This document shows, piece after piece, positions 45,428 through 58,300 of a DNA stretch of 64,000 bases. The notes beneath the pieces were generated by a model. It ran no database searches. It was given only the letters and a program-made list of their open reading frames with translations, and was not told the origin of the DNA. A program made the position numbers and the translations under genes. The stretch's first letter is position 1. The number at the start of each line of letters is the position of its first letter. The stretch is from assembly GCA_036320915.1 (NCBI GenBank), contig JAXBDG010000009.1, positions 2,542,001 to 2,606,000 on the forward strand. Direction: 5' to 3'. The stretch is from Linnemannia elongata (lineage: Eukaryota > Mortierellomycota > Mortierellomycetes > Mortierellales > Mortierellaceae).

Positions 45428-48400
45428 ATGCCGAATCCAACAACACTCTCCAAGAGAAATACATCAACAACAACAACTACCAAACATTCGCCATTCGCCT
45501 CTCTCATCCAGCAACACAACAACTCCACCATAACGAACAACACAAATAATACTCATTCACCCCGTAAACCAACTCACCAGTCCCTTGTTCTGGGTCATAG
45601 GCCTGGCCAACGTGCTATCAGACAAGACAACGACAACTCCTCAGATCCCATCTCTAGCCCTTCACCTTCCCCTTCCCCTCCTCCTTTCTCTCAAGTTGGA
45701 CTCTCGGTGGAGGTGCCTGACTACCTCCCGACCCAGTTTGTCCTCGACAACATCCAACACTTTAAGAGCAGCGACCACCTCACTCCCAAACGCCAACAGC
45801 AACCGTTAACGAGCAACAGAGCGACTCCTCCGCCACGACGAACAGATCCACACCATAATGTTCAAAATACCTCTACTCCTACTCGACAGCGTCGTAGTAT
45901 GGCACGGACCCTCTCGGACATAATCCCTGATGATGTCCCTACACAGGTCGCAATGCAGGACATCGATTACTACAGGAGCACAGATCATTATCCCAGTAGC
46001 AACGGTTACAGCACACCTAACCGAACATCCCCTCCTCCTCCTCCTCCACCTCCTCCTCCTCAACACGATCGCGTCAGAACTATCGCTCGTCTAAATACTA
46101 CCACAACATCGGCAACAACACCATCATCAGCGTCTTCAACCGACTCTCAGGAACAGCTCAACAAACGCCGCTCGGGCCTGTTCGCACCATTCAAGCCTCT
46201 CTTCCCTCCTCCCCCTCCCCCTCCAGTGATTGAGGCCAAGTCACCCAAGCGCAAGAGCACACCTAAGAAGTCGACACCCAAGAAGGGGACACCTAAGAAG
46301 GGGACACCCAAGAAGCGCCAGCTTCAAGAGTTCTCGGTCGTCGATGACACTGATCCCATCGAAGATGGGGACTCGGATGGAGATTGGCAAGTGTTCTGGG
46401 AGGCAGGCAAGAAGGAGATCGCCGAGGGTTGCGTCCCTAAGCGCCAGAGAGTAACAGCATCACCCTCTACTACCCCGAGTCGACCGATCCCCATGACCAC
46501 TGCCAATCGTCCAGTCTTGAAACCACCGGAACCACTTGGACCCAAGTTGCTTCAAATCTCCCGAGAGGAGATCCAGCAAAAGGATTCAGTTGTCAAGACC
46601 ACCAAGGTCGTGCAACAACCTACACTTGTTCAGCAACCCACCTCGGTCGTACTGCCTGCCGCTGTTCAAAAGCCAACTCTTGTTCAACAACCAAAACCTG
46701 TCCAAAAGACAGCTCTGGTCCAGAAGCCAGCTCCTCTTGCAGACTCGTCTACTTCAAGATCGGTATCGTCACCCGCAGAACATACGATCCCCCTCAACCC
46801 GCAGGTGGTCTCGTTCGCGTCAAAGCTGACGCCCATTAAGGACTTGTCCCCGAACGAGCCTAATAGAAAGTACAACGTTATGGGACTTGTCCAGTTGATC
46901 TCGCCTGTGCAAGATGGAGTGCGAGGGTTCGGAGGAAAGCCTACCTCCAAAGCAGGCCTGACGATCTCCGATAAAGGATCTATCCACCTGAACATTACTC
47001 TTTGGGGTGACAAGGGCAAGTGGGTCGAGTCTTGCAGAGTAGGCGATGTCGTCCTCCTCACAGGTAAGAAATACTTCTAGCCCTAAATCCCGAAACGAGA
47101 AAAATCTGGAGAAGCTTTGTATTCTAACCACCACAATTATCAATAAAAATCGCGCTGATAGATCTGACGGCCAAGGACTACAGAAGTAAGACTGTTGCCA
47201 GCACACGGTGGGCATCGATGATGTTTCGAATGGATGGTACTGCCCTGACCAAACTCCGTGGCGATTCTGTCATTGAAGGTCACCTTGCTGATCTGGCCAA
47301 GATGCGAGAGACCCTGGGCCACCATCTACTTGATAATGACCAGTATATCGCACGGGACCCGTCGTTCTACCAGACCCTGAACGCCAGTCTTTTCTGGCAA
47401 CAAGGTGCGCTTGTGGGGGTGGACTTACCCACCAGATCAGATTCTGATCCAGATGCTAATGAAGTAATGGCAGAAGACGAAGAAGCTGTAGAGTCTGGAG
47501 ATGAGCCCATTGTCAAGATGGAGCCTGAAGACGATGTGAAGATTACGGTCAAGTTCGAGCCAGAAGACGAATTGGCGAGCGCGCTTAAGGTTGACCCTGA
47601 GACCGAGGTGACAAAGAAGGTCAAAATTGAGCCTTGGGTCGTGGATGAGAAAATGGTTGGAAACGAGTCTACCAGTCAAAGTGAAGTTGACTTTGGTCCG
47701 ACCAGAGGAGACACTCTTCGAGGTGTTGTAGTCTATTACATGTTGAACGTGGACAGAGACGATAGCAGGGGCTGGGAAATTGGCGTTGTCCACATGACCA
47801 AGAACCGACTCGTCAAGGTTCAAACGTAAGAGGAGCCCCGTTTCCTGTCTGTTTTTTCCTTCAAAGCTTCGTGATAGAGAATGGCTACTGATGATATCCT
47901 TTTGGTCTTCGCTCTTTAGGTCTTCTTATACTCCTTGGATCGATAACCTGAGGCCGCAGCGGTACATGGAGTTTTATGGACAGTGGAGCCAAGAGGAAGG
48001 CGTGTTGAGTATAAGCGAATCCACAAGAGAGCCGGTTGTTATTCAAGAAAAAGGCCCTGACGTACCTACATGTGCACAGATATTTGACTCGGTCAAGAAC
48101 GTCATTGACAGCCGCTTCATGGGTATGCCATACCATGCAGATGGTATTTTTTGGGTATCGGGTGGCTGAACGAAGTCGCCCAGAATGTCGATCACTTACT
48201 CTATTTCTTTATCTCCTAATCTTTTTTTTTTTTTTTTTTTTCTGCTTTTTGCGTTCAGGGATCGCGTCTGTGCACGGTTACATTGATGGTGTTACTTTCC
48301 CTGAAGATATCATGAGCCAGTTCTGGGCGAAAGACAGTGTCTTCAGTATTCCTCTCCTTGTTTGCAGCAATTGCAACATGAAAATGGAACCGCTCCAGGA

Positions 48401-48821
48401 CGACATGAAGAGATTTGACTGTGTAAACTGTCAGTCGGATCATGAGAAGAGAGAGACGAGCAAGCCAAAGCCGTGTTACCATGACTTCCAATTTTGGCTC
48501 AAAGACCAACCCACCCTTGGCGGCGCCTACCATCCCCAGGCCGATACAATTCGAGTTTCGTGCAAGGGCGATGTCTGTCAGCAAGTCTTTCCGACGATTC
48601 CAGCCACCGAGTGGTTCGAGAGCATTGAAAAGTACCAGGAGTGCAGGCAGACATGGATAGAATGGATGCAGATGCTGAGTGGTGAGACCGGTGGAGAGGG
48701 AGCGCTCGACAAGACAGCATTGAATGCGCGACGGAGACGCGTTCGTGTTGAGGTAGGAGTTGGCAAAGGCCGGATGGGTAGAGCTGTTCGCGTCAAGTAC
48801 CTCCACCCCTTGAACGGTTAA
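45428..48821 (+). CDS. RPA/SHLD2-like OB-fold and zinc-ribbon protein
   Basis: Four exons: 45428-47063, 47162-47825, 47920-48143 and 48259-48821, giving 1028 aa in consistent phase. The first 460 residues are disordered, with poly-Pro, Lys/Pro repeats (KKGTPKKGTPKK) and a VQQPT/VQKPT repeat. A duplicated motif occurs at 96-117 and 166-187. At about 465-600 lies an OB fold of the RPA70 type (LTPIKDLSP, YNVMGLVQLISPV, IHLNITLWGD, VGDVVLLTDL). An acidic, KxEPE-rich linker and another beta-rich segment follow. The end is an OB-like domain with a C4 zinc ribbon (C877, C880, C896, C899). This order (OB...OB with zinc ribbon) recalls RPA1, MEIOB and SHLD2; length and the disordered N-terminus favour a specialised single-strand DNA-binding protein rather than RPA1 itself. 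The gene is convergent with MCM9. Confidence 0.7.
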
Positions 48822-49213
48822 TGTTTTTTTTTTTCTTGTTTTTTTTGTTTTTGTTCATTTTTTGCTGTTTTGTTCCTCTCTTCTTTTAATTTCCTTGCTG
48901 TATTTTCCTTCCATGTATTACTACAATATGCGCTTTACATCCTCTCAACACGAAGACATTTTCGTAAAAAATAACTTTGTAGCCACCGAGCGTGATTTGA
49001 TGTGTCTTGATGCGTTTAATGGTAGTATCCTTTACAGGTCCTCGCATGGGCTTCCAATCCGCTATCAACGCATCTTCAAAGCAAACAAACAAAAATGAAA
49101 AACGAGAAAGCGGACATTATTTGATGGTGCTTATTACTTTTGTACAAGGTAGAATTTACAAGTTCTCTGGTGTGGGCCGTAAGCCGTACTCTCGCAAGGG
49201 AGGGAAGGAGTCG
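48822..49213. other. intergenic between convergent OB-fold and MCM9 genes
   Basis: 392 bp, T-rich just after the OB-fold gene stop. It carries both 3' ends; nothing else was seen. Confidence 0.6.
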
Positions 49214-52200
49214 TTAGGAATAAGACCTTTCGTCATGGTCAAATCCATCCTTAAAATCTCGATTCCGCACCACACCCTTGCCCTTATTCTCCTTCCTTGA
49301 AACCGGTGGCGACACAACCTCCACGGAATGCTGGGTCTGTGTCTGACGAAGAGCAAACCGTCGGTCAATCAGTGGCGCTTCCTCCTCCTCCGTCTTCACT
49401 CCCACGAACCCTTCCTCCAGAGACCCACCACCCTCGCCGCTACTGTAACGCGACATCGTGTTGTGGTTAGGGTTGTTATCACTGACGGGATCGGACTGTC
49501 TGAGTCGCTCAAGGAACTCTGCCTCGGCTTGGTCGTCCAAGACCATGCTTCCGGTCGACAAGGCGGTAGTTGATACTGTCGATGCTGATGAAGATGTAGA
49601 TCTAGCCGCCACAAGACCTACGTTCCGAATGTTACCACCAAGCGATCCTCGTTTTGAAGGCGAGGATGTTGTGCGGTAGTAATTCCGGTGATGATCATGG
49701 TCATCACCATGACTATTCTCTCGTCGCCGCTTGACACCGGGTCTCGACATCTCCTCAATGTCAGTTCCAGGCACCACATCATCCTCACCATATCCAGCCC
49801 CTTGACCTTCGTCGTCAACATAACTACCTTCCTGCGATTGAGAGGCGAGATTTGCCAACCCCAACCGATCAAGCATGGCAGACTCCTGTCGCCAGTACTC
49901 TTCCTCGGCACTCTTGGGGAAGCTAGCATGCAACGGATTGATGCCTCCTAGAACCGCGGCTCCACCCTGTGCTGTAGCCTCCATCAGCGAAATAACAACG
50001 ACCGCATCCTGAACAGTGACCAAATTCCTGGCCATCAGCCGGGCATGAGCCTGGCTCAGTCGAATCAAAGACTCCAATAATCGAATCGTCGTCCGTGCGG
50101 CGTTGCGGAGATCAGCTTTCCGCTGGAGTTGGTAGTAGGATACCAAGACCTGTTCTGCAGGCGGGGTCAGCTTCGGTTGAAAGGTCGATTTGATCCAGAT
50201 CAAGTACGCCTTGACTTTCTCGAGCGACCAAGGGTCAGGAGTGGCCTCCTGTTCCACCTCATCGTCGTCCTCCTCATCGTCCTCAGCCTGTCCAGCATTA
50301 CTACCTCCTCCAACCGAGCTGACATCATCCGATATGCTGCTATCATACCCATCATCGCCAGGCTGTAGACCCAACGCCTCCATCCGTTTCCGCTTCGCAA
50401 TCTTCCTCAGTTTTTTCCGCCGCCGACGGATCTCTTTTCCTGTCAACCGCTTCCTCTTGGGCACGAACTGCCCATCCATCCGCATACGCGTATCCAAGAT
50501 ATACGACGATATCTTCTGGTCCCAATTGGGGTTGCCTGTATCCATCAACACTAGGACAATATCAAATCGCGACAGCAGCGGGCTTCCCAACGCAATATTG
50601 ATCGACACCGACTCGTTAGGGTCATACTTCCCCTTGGGATTCGTCGCAGCAATGACCGAGCACCGCGTATTCAACTTGCACACAATTCCCGCCTTGGCAA
50701 TTGAGATCGACTGTTGCTCCATCGCCTCGTGGATCGCCACCTTGTCATGCTCTCTCATCCCCCCAAACTCATCAATACAACACAGCCCGCGATCCGCCAG
50801 CACCAGCGCACCAGCCTCCAGCTGCCATTCATTCCCGTCCCTCACAGCAGTGACCGTCAGACCTGCACTACTGCTTCCGATTCCCGTCGTCAACACTGAT
50901 CTCGGATTCAACTCGGCCGCATACTTCAAAAACTGCGATTTCCCCGTTCCAGGGTCACCCACTAACAACAGATGTGGTTCCCCACGAACCTTGAGCCCTG
51001 ACTTGTCATCATTCTTGGCCACTCCTCCCGTTAAGACCAACATGACCGCCAACTTGACAATATAGAGTCCATAGACTTTTGGGCAGATCTGGCTCAAAAT
51101 CTGGTTGCGTGCCGTAAAGGATTTGTTGACGTTCTTGGACCGGGCGTGCTCCCAAAAATGCTCAAAATCCAGCCGCTGCTCCTCAGTGATCCCGACGCCG
51201 ACTCGTTGTTCATTATGGATGAAGACATGGTTCGCCAGCAGCGCCAGTTCAATATCACAGCGTTCCCCAACTATCGGGTTCTTCCACCTCCTTATCACGG
51301 TGCCCCTATTTCGTCGCGATTTAATTGACCGAGGAATTAATAAAAGGAGCGGCACATCCAAGCAACATAAGCAAGGGCTTCTGTAGACTGGCGGCAACAA
51401 CGCCTGCTGGGAACTTACGTGATGGTGACATCGTCTCCAGACTTGGCATGGTCCACCAAATCATCGTGAAGAATAACAACCATCGATCCAGGAATGGTTC
51501 CCATAGTTAGCTTGTTCGTTTGTTCCTGAATTTTGATCTCTTGATAATCCCGGCATCCCTCAGGCAGCTGACCTAGACGTTCATAACATAACTTATTATT
51601 TGGTTTCTTCCGACATGCGAAAGTTCACACAGCTCAGTTCCACGTCCTTCAAGTAAAAAGTCTACGTAAACCTACCAGGTGGAGGTTCCACCATCTGGAA
51701 CTTGTAACTATTACAAGGCTTTATATTCCCCTGAGCCTGACACTTTGACGGCATGACCACCTTATTATACTGCTCCACATCCGCCAGTACGTCAAACGTC
51801 TTCTTGCACATCAGACATTGCACCGGTTTCTTATTCTCCAGCATCTTGACCACTCCCGTCCTACAAGGCAATAAGAAGACAACGATAGAACATTAATACA
51901 TCAAACCCTTGGCAAGGAAACACACAAACGATCAAATACCTCGCAGGGTGATATTCCACGGAAATAAATGTGCACGAACCTGATGACGGTAGCAGTAATT
52001 GACAAAAAAGTACCAACATCGACACAAGTCGGTACAGTCCTTCGCCGAGACTCGGCTGCAGGCAGACCCATAACCCTCGCCGAACACTTGGGTTTCAAAT
52101 ACATCGGTCTCTTCTTCCCTCCTTCTCCATTCATTCTCCTTGATGATCCCATGGACTGCGTCGTCCGCCCGAACCCACCTCCGGATGGATTGCTATAGCT

Positions 52201-52776
52201 GTAAATATTGGATCTTTGAAGATCCTGCGTCTCTAAATCATTATCATCATTCAGCCGGATGATTTCCATTTGCACATCCTGTAGGATACGATCCAAGATC
52301 GGGAGGACTTTGTGGGGTGAGACCGCAAGATCCGACCACAGCTTCGGATCTGTCCCCGAGTCTACTAACGCCATGATACTATTTCCCATGCGTTCCAAAA
52401 GATGACAAAAAGGGGATTATTAGCTCCACAAGATATTCCTCTGCTACATGAGAGCCGGGTGGTAAAAGCAGCATGAGAAACGTACTCGATAACGACAGAG
52501 TAGTGGTGGGTGATGTCCGGGTTATACAAAATCTCGCAAATATCATGATAATGTTGTTCCTGGATCCCCTGCCTTAGCGTGGCTATGTCTGTGCAAGTGA
52601 AGGCAACCCAACAAAAGAATAAAACAAAAAATAAACGTCAGAAGTTTTTGGACATCTCAGCGATGGAGTAGCAAACTTGTTTGTTGTTGTCATGGTATAA
52701 CAAGCGAATCTGCTAGTGATTGCTGTTGTTTTGTTGACGACTTACCCCGGAAGCTGTCCTCGCTGTCGATTTCCAT
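49214..52776 (-). CDS. MCM9: MCM9 DNA helicase
   Basis: Six exons: 52776-52746, 52588-52486, 52378-51980, 51860-51676, 51572-51419 and 51305-49214, giving 987 aa with intact phase. The N-terminal MCM domain has a zinc finger (C193, C196, C218, C227), [12 protein letters not shown] and [15 protein letters not shown]. The AAA+ core has Walker A GDPGTGKS at 407-414, Walker B CCIDEF at 466-471 and the arginine finger SRFD at 536-539. [14 protein letters not shown] and TNPKGKYDP follow MCM9 rather than MCM2-8 usage. The C-terminal 300 residues are acidic and disordered, shorter than in animals. MCM9 works with MCM8 in recombination and mismatch repair. The first exon is uncertain: a coding-like segment with AETKKIERLYARFIL at 52861-52900 and 52798-52777 could extend the N-terminus. 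Confidence 0.9.
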
Positions 52777-53247
52777 GAGGATGAATCGGGCATATAGTCT
52801 GATGTAAGGAATGAAGAGGTGAAAAACAAAAAAGACACCACTCAGGGACTCCGCACATACCTTTCAATCTTTTTTGTCTCTGCAGAAATCGGTGGCGTCA
52901 AACTTCAAAAAAGGCTCGCTCACCAGACGATTGTGGTTCATTGGACGTTGACAAGGGCCAAACTCTCACAAACAAGAATACGACATTTAAAGCACTTCGA
53001 CAGATAGTGGAACAATATGGCAATTACAATGGTCTTCATTGAATCATTTTTTTTTTCTTTGTTGCTTTGTTGTTGTTAATGGTTTTATCCTTAAAAGTGA
53101 GAAACTACTACGACGCACGGCAGCCACATTACAGCCTAAGAGTTTGTTACAAGGAGAACGATATGAGGTTAGAGTCAAAGGATAAGCAAGTACAAGTCAG
53201 TTGATTTGAGCATCCATATTGTAAACACTTGTCCATTGCCTCAATAC
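52777..53247. promoter_or_regulatory. MCM9 upstream region
   Basis: Lies between the MCM9 start and the CDC55 stop, both genes on the minus strand. It may contain an extra 5' exon of MCM9 (52861 to about 52900), with a GTATGT donor and an ACATCAG acceptor that fit in phase; an in-frame TGA upstream prevents simple extension. Confidence 0.4.
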
Positions 53248-56200
53248 TTACTCGCTAGGCGTCATGAAAATATCCATTATCGAAGAGGATGTATATGAAA
53301 GAGAGCAAAGAAAGCGGGTGAGTAAGAATGACGGATATCATACTCTAGCAACCACGCAACACCATCTAGCTATCCAGAGACGACTTACGTGAAGATGAAA
53401 AGGTTGTTGGTGGCGGCAATGGCGATCGAGTTCTCGTTAGGATGCCAGGACGCGTGCAAGATCTTCTTGGTGAAGTCAATAGACTCGACATTGATATCGT
53501 CCTTCTTGCCGTTCTTGGTCCGTGCCATCATCTTGTTCTTGGCCGATCCCACTCTCTTGGCCTTGAACGCGCTCTTATCTGCCTGAAGAGTCACATCGTT
53601 CTTGCCATTGCGATCGTAAATGTAAAAGTTGTTGTTGTACGATCCAGTCAACACATTGCTATTATTGTCATTATTGTTATACATAGAGACGAAAGACATT
53701 AGTAGGTGCATAGATGAAAGGCCAAGAGCACTCGTAGTTAGCGTGTGAACACATAGCACGAACAACAACAAATGTACAGACACATTCCACATGCCAATAA
53801 CAGGTTGAGAGTGACAATGATAGAATAACAAACAGAAATAATAGAAAGGGACTTACTTTCCATCGCCGGAGAATGTGCACTCAAACTTGTCAAAGATGCA
53901 ATCGTTCTCATACAGATCGCACAGCTTGTTACGCAAGTGGTCGTGAATGTTGATGGTCTGCACAGGTCGGCTCTCCATGTTGATATCCCACACCTTCAAT
54001 GTCAAGTAGTCGCGCGAAAGAATGTATCGTCCATCTTTGCTAAATTTGACATCCGAAATTGACGAGATAATCTCCGAGAAGAACGACTTGTTGCTTGGGT
54101 CCTCTTCCTCCTCAAACACTATTTCGTTTTCATAGGGCAGTGCTAGGCGTTGTTAGTAAGAGGCCAAAAGTACTTGAGTCGCGTCTTGGACACGGTGTTT
54201 GAATTCATAAAGAAAAGAACTTACACTTGGCGTGTTGGTCGCAAAGGGCGGATTCGCGCATGTCGCTGAGTTTGATGGTTCCTTTGCTGCTACTGTACAT
54301 AAAGAGGTTGCAGTGGACAGGGTGGAATTCTGCCGCAGTAATGACCTCGGTCAACTCCTCCATATTTACAGGCTTGATATCCACAATGTCTAAACAAAGC
54401 AATGAGTAGAGTGTGTGTTAGAGAGTAATGGCGCCAATGCAAAATAAGTTCGAATCCGTACCGATGTCAAAGGGTGCCAGGGACTTACTGAAGCTCTGGT
54501 CGCTGATGTTCAGGTTCCAGAGGTTGATGCGCAAGTCGTCGGCAGAGATGTAGGTCTCTCCGTCCGAGTTGATAGAGATCGAGTTGATGTGGTAAGCGTG
54601 GGCGTTGGCATAGACCTTCCTGGGTACTGCCGCAACAATGGTGTCGTGATGTGTAAGCTTGGGCAGTCTGAGAGGGGCTCCTGCGACCGGTACGTGCTGA
54701 CCATCTCCATGGTTGTTCTCTGCTACAACCTTGATCGACTTTTCAAAAACCTTCCACAGCTTCACCGTCTTGTCTATTAAGTACAAAGTTGAGAAAAAAA
54801 GGTCGCTGATTGAGTTTCCTAGCCTTCTATTCGTGCCGCCATTGGATTGCAGGAGAAGCTGTCAGTGAACGTACCGTTGGTCGAGAGCAAGAAGTGGGCC
54901 GAGTTCTGGCGCTTGCACCACTTGATCTTGTTGATCTTCTCCTCAATCTCTAAACTCTTTAGGTAGTCGAACTCTGGCTCGTGTGATTGGAACTCAGTGT
55001 GGAATCTGTACTCGCAGCCTTTTTTCTAAACGCGCGAGTGAGAGAGGTTATGGTATAGTTCAGCATCGGGGGTTTCGATCCATCGTGACATGTCAGGACA
55101 ATATTGACAGACGACATAAATAAACAAGACGGCGAACAACGTACTCCTTCGTTGCGCTCGAACAGCACGACACGTCCACCCTTGTCTCCAGTTGCCAGGT
55201 AGTCTCCCGTATGGTCGAACTCAACAGTCGAGATGATGTCGGCTATTATGAGGGTATATTGATAAACAAGAGCATGGAGGTCAGTACAATATTACTATGA
55301 GATTGAGCAATTGAGCAAGAGTAAGGTGCGTTGCTTTCACTATCCCCTCTCTCCTGCTTGTCGTTCCTTCCATTGTTCCGTTGTCCCCTCTCCTCATCCT
55401 CCCCGGGAATGTTTTTTCCTTACTGTGACAGCAGCAAAAACAACAAATAAGATAAAAAAAAAGTGCTACCCCTGCATGGCAGCAATGAAGCACTGTAAAA
55501 AGGAGGTGGCGGGCGAGAAGAAAGAAGTAAAGTTGGAAAGAGTGGTTTGGATTGCGACTTCCGAGACAAACACGAATCACTTGCTGGGACCCCCCAATCC
55601 TCAAGTGACTCTGAGAACATTCAGCTGTATGAGCACACTTTCACTCTTTCGATCGGCTGTCTCCGGTGTGGGCTCCCAGTTATTATCCATGCTGTCGGCT
55701 CTACAGATATCCTCATATCCTGGCACCCATACACGTATGTCCAATGCTTGCTATTTTCATGTGTCCAGAGATACCGACAAGAATAAAAAAGGAACTCCAT
55801 GCTCTTCTGCCCCTTCTAATTGACGGTAATCCAATGTCAACATGGAACAACAACAAGAGCACCTTTTGGCTGTATCTTGGTATCATTAGGGAATATCCAA
55901 GCCTGTCTGCACACAGTCGAGGCGAGTGTGTTTGTTGCCAATCGTTATCCCTGCTTGTTGCCTTGTCTTGTTTACAACCTTGTGCCCAACCAGCAGGCCC
56001 AAAAAAAGGAAGGTATGACGTCTTTTACCATTCACGGTTCCAAGCTCGCCCCATACTAACAAAACCTCAATCCCCCGTCCCATTGTTGTCCACTGAGAAG
56101 AAAATGAATGAATCTCGATTTCTCATCCCCGCAACAACATCTTCCAGCATACTCGTGTTTGTTTGGCTCATACACCCATATTGTCCCTCTTCTCTTTTCT

Positions 56201-57136
56201 GTTGGGTAAGGCAGGGAACGGAATGTAAAAAAAGTGTGAAAAAAACATCCGTAAACAACCTCAACAACAAAACAAACAAACAAGACCATTTTTTTTTGCC
56301 TCGTCACTGCACTGCTCGCTGTCTTCATTTGTTGTTCTTGTTGTTGTTGCTGTTGTTGTTGTTATTCGTAGTTGCCATTTACACCCTTTTTTGCAACCAA
56401 GATCGAAAGACCAAAGAAAAAATGCGAAAGGGCGGAGGATGGAAAAAAGGTCCAAGCTTTATGCTTTGAACATAGAGAAAGAAAATATCCCCGACACGAC
56501 ACGACACGACCGGGGTTTCCCCATTTCGTCCTTTCTCTCCTCGTTGTTGTTATTGTTCTCATCCTGAATCATTCATTTTTTCTTCTTCTTCTCGTTCTTT
56601 CCAGAGACGCGAGTAAACAAAAAAGGAGGAAAAGTAGAATTGAAAATTCTCCAGTTTGGTATTTGTGAACTGAGTAGTGGTAGGTAGGCGGGGTATGTTA
56701 TGGTATGACACGTAAGTGCTGACTGGTAGAGGAGAAGAGTACTTCTGTGATGATTCTGACGCCGTTCACGCCAGGCACTATTGCAGTCGATCTGATCACT
56801 CTTGTAAAACTGATGAAACTCAGGAAAAGGGAGGACTCCAATTGTTGGATCTTATTGTCTGACTCTTTTGTAGGCAAGAAATTCTCATTCACTTTTTGTG
56901 CTGGCAGTGCTGAGTAGTAGTGGTGGTGTTTGTTGGTTGTATGCATGTATGGCACCCTTTGGCCCCTTTCTCCTTCTTCGCTCCTTGTGGTGTAGGCAAT
57001 ATTGAAAGAGTGAAAGAGCGGAGAATAGACGCGAGCTTCGTAATAGAACCAACTCACCTTCGGTGATGTCCTCGACCTCGCCCTTGTCTCCGAAGCACTG
57101 TGCGAACTTCCAGTTGTGCTCTGTTTCTAATGCCAT
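53248..57136 (-). CDS. CDC55: protein phosphatase 2A regulatory B subunit (B55)
   Basis: Eight exons: 57136-57058, 55242-55145, 55025-54875, 54773-54489, 54389-54225, 54118-53857, 53658-53389 and a last tiny exon 53254-53248, giving 438 aa. The family is unmistakable: a seven-bladed WD40 propeller with [97 protein letters not shown] and [22 protein letters not shown]55 directs PP2A in mitotic exit and morphogenesis. The last exon (one and a half codons) is inferred from the split ACC codon; because it is followed at once by another GTAAGT, the exact C-terminus is uncertain. Intron 1 is about 1.8 kb, far longer than any other here. Confidence 0.92.
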
Positions 57137-58238
57137 GGTTTTGCTGTCCTGCTTTGTTGCTGTTTGTTGTTTGTATATGTGAGTTTATGCCGAGTGTGTA
57201 TGTTCCCTGTCTCCTGAATGAGTGAAAGTGAAAGTGAATAACAAAGTAGGTTGAGAGTGTGTAGTATGTGAGTGTGTGTGCGAAAGAAAAGAAAAAAAAA
57301 AAAGAGAGATGAATGTTGTTTGAAGGGAAAGAAAAAAAAGAGGTCTGTGTATGTGGGTGGCACTGGGGGGAGGGGGAAGAATTCACGATCGCATCGCATT
57401 CGCATGCCCATCAATCCACATCCACATCCTCAAATCGATCCTGCTCATAAGAAGCAGTCCCATTATCTACCTCTTGCTTGTCCATCCACTCAAAACGATC
57501 GAACATTAGCCCTCGTCGGCACTCCTTTGACACCTATCCTTACTGACAACCATGACCCTCGTGCTTTGTGCGCCTGATGGTCGTGGTAGAAAGGTGGTTT
57601 AATTAGTCGACAGGAAGAGGTGGATTGATAGGTTACTCCCTATTCCATTATTTCCCTTCTCTTAGAGTCTTGCGAGTTGGCTTTAAAATCGAGATTCAGC
57701 TAAGTCCAGGCAGGCAATCGTAGAAACCTGGCGATGGAGATCAGGAACATTACGGGTACGTTCTCATGCGAGAGGAGTCCAGTCAGTATGTTTTGCACGT
57801 CATTGGAAAGGCAATAGCAATGAGATAATAACCATGCAGTTCACGATGGATATTCGGGTGCCGGAGGTGACGCGAAAACCATATGATTTCAAAAAAAAGA
57901 AAAATGTTTGCATACGCGTCCTGTTTGAGCCAATCAAGTGCCTTTCTCTTTCTCTCCAATGTCAATCCTTGCCAGCTTCCTTTCTTTCTGCTCCATCTAT
58001 TTTTCCTTTCTTCTCTTTTCTCTTCGTGTCCCTTCTATCTCTTCATCATCCTCTCTCCCCCCTCCTCAACCATTGACACTCGACGACACCCATCCATCCC
58101 CTCTCCCTTTCAGCACAATCCGATTACTATCATCGACAAGGAACAGCGCCAAGTTACAACGACATACAGGATCAACAGCCACCACCCCAACAGCAACCAG
58201 TAACCAGCACCAGAAAGACAGGCCAAGCAGAACAAACG
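57137..58238 (+). promoter_or_regulatory. CDC55 promoter and an orphan C/T-rich leader
   Basis: 57137-57400 is pyrimidine-rich in the CDC55 sense (its leader). From about 57930 to 58238 the plus strand has the look of a gene leader, C/T-rich then CAACAGCCACC-like, but it runs directly into a 60-base A tract and no coding sequence follows. Small ORFs here are not supported. Confidence 0.4.

Positions 58239-58298
<60 letters not shown>
58239..58298 (+). repeat. 60-base poly-A tract
   Basis: The longest homopolymer in the window. Just beyond it, CTCAGGCCCA and TGGGCCCTGAG form a small inverted repeat (58302-58350). The tract length may be affected by assembly. Confidence 0.9.
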
Positions 58299-58300
<2 letters not shown>

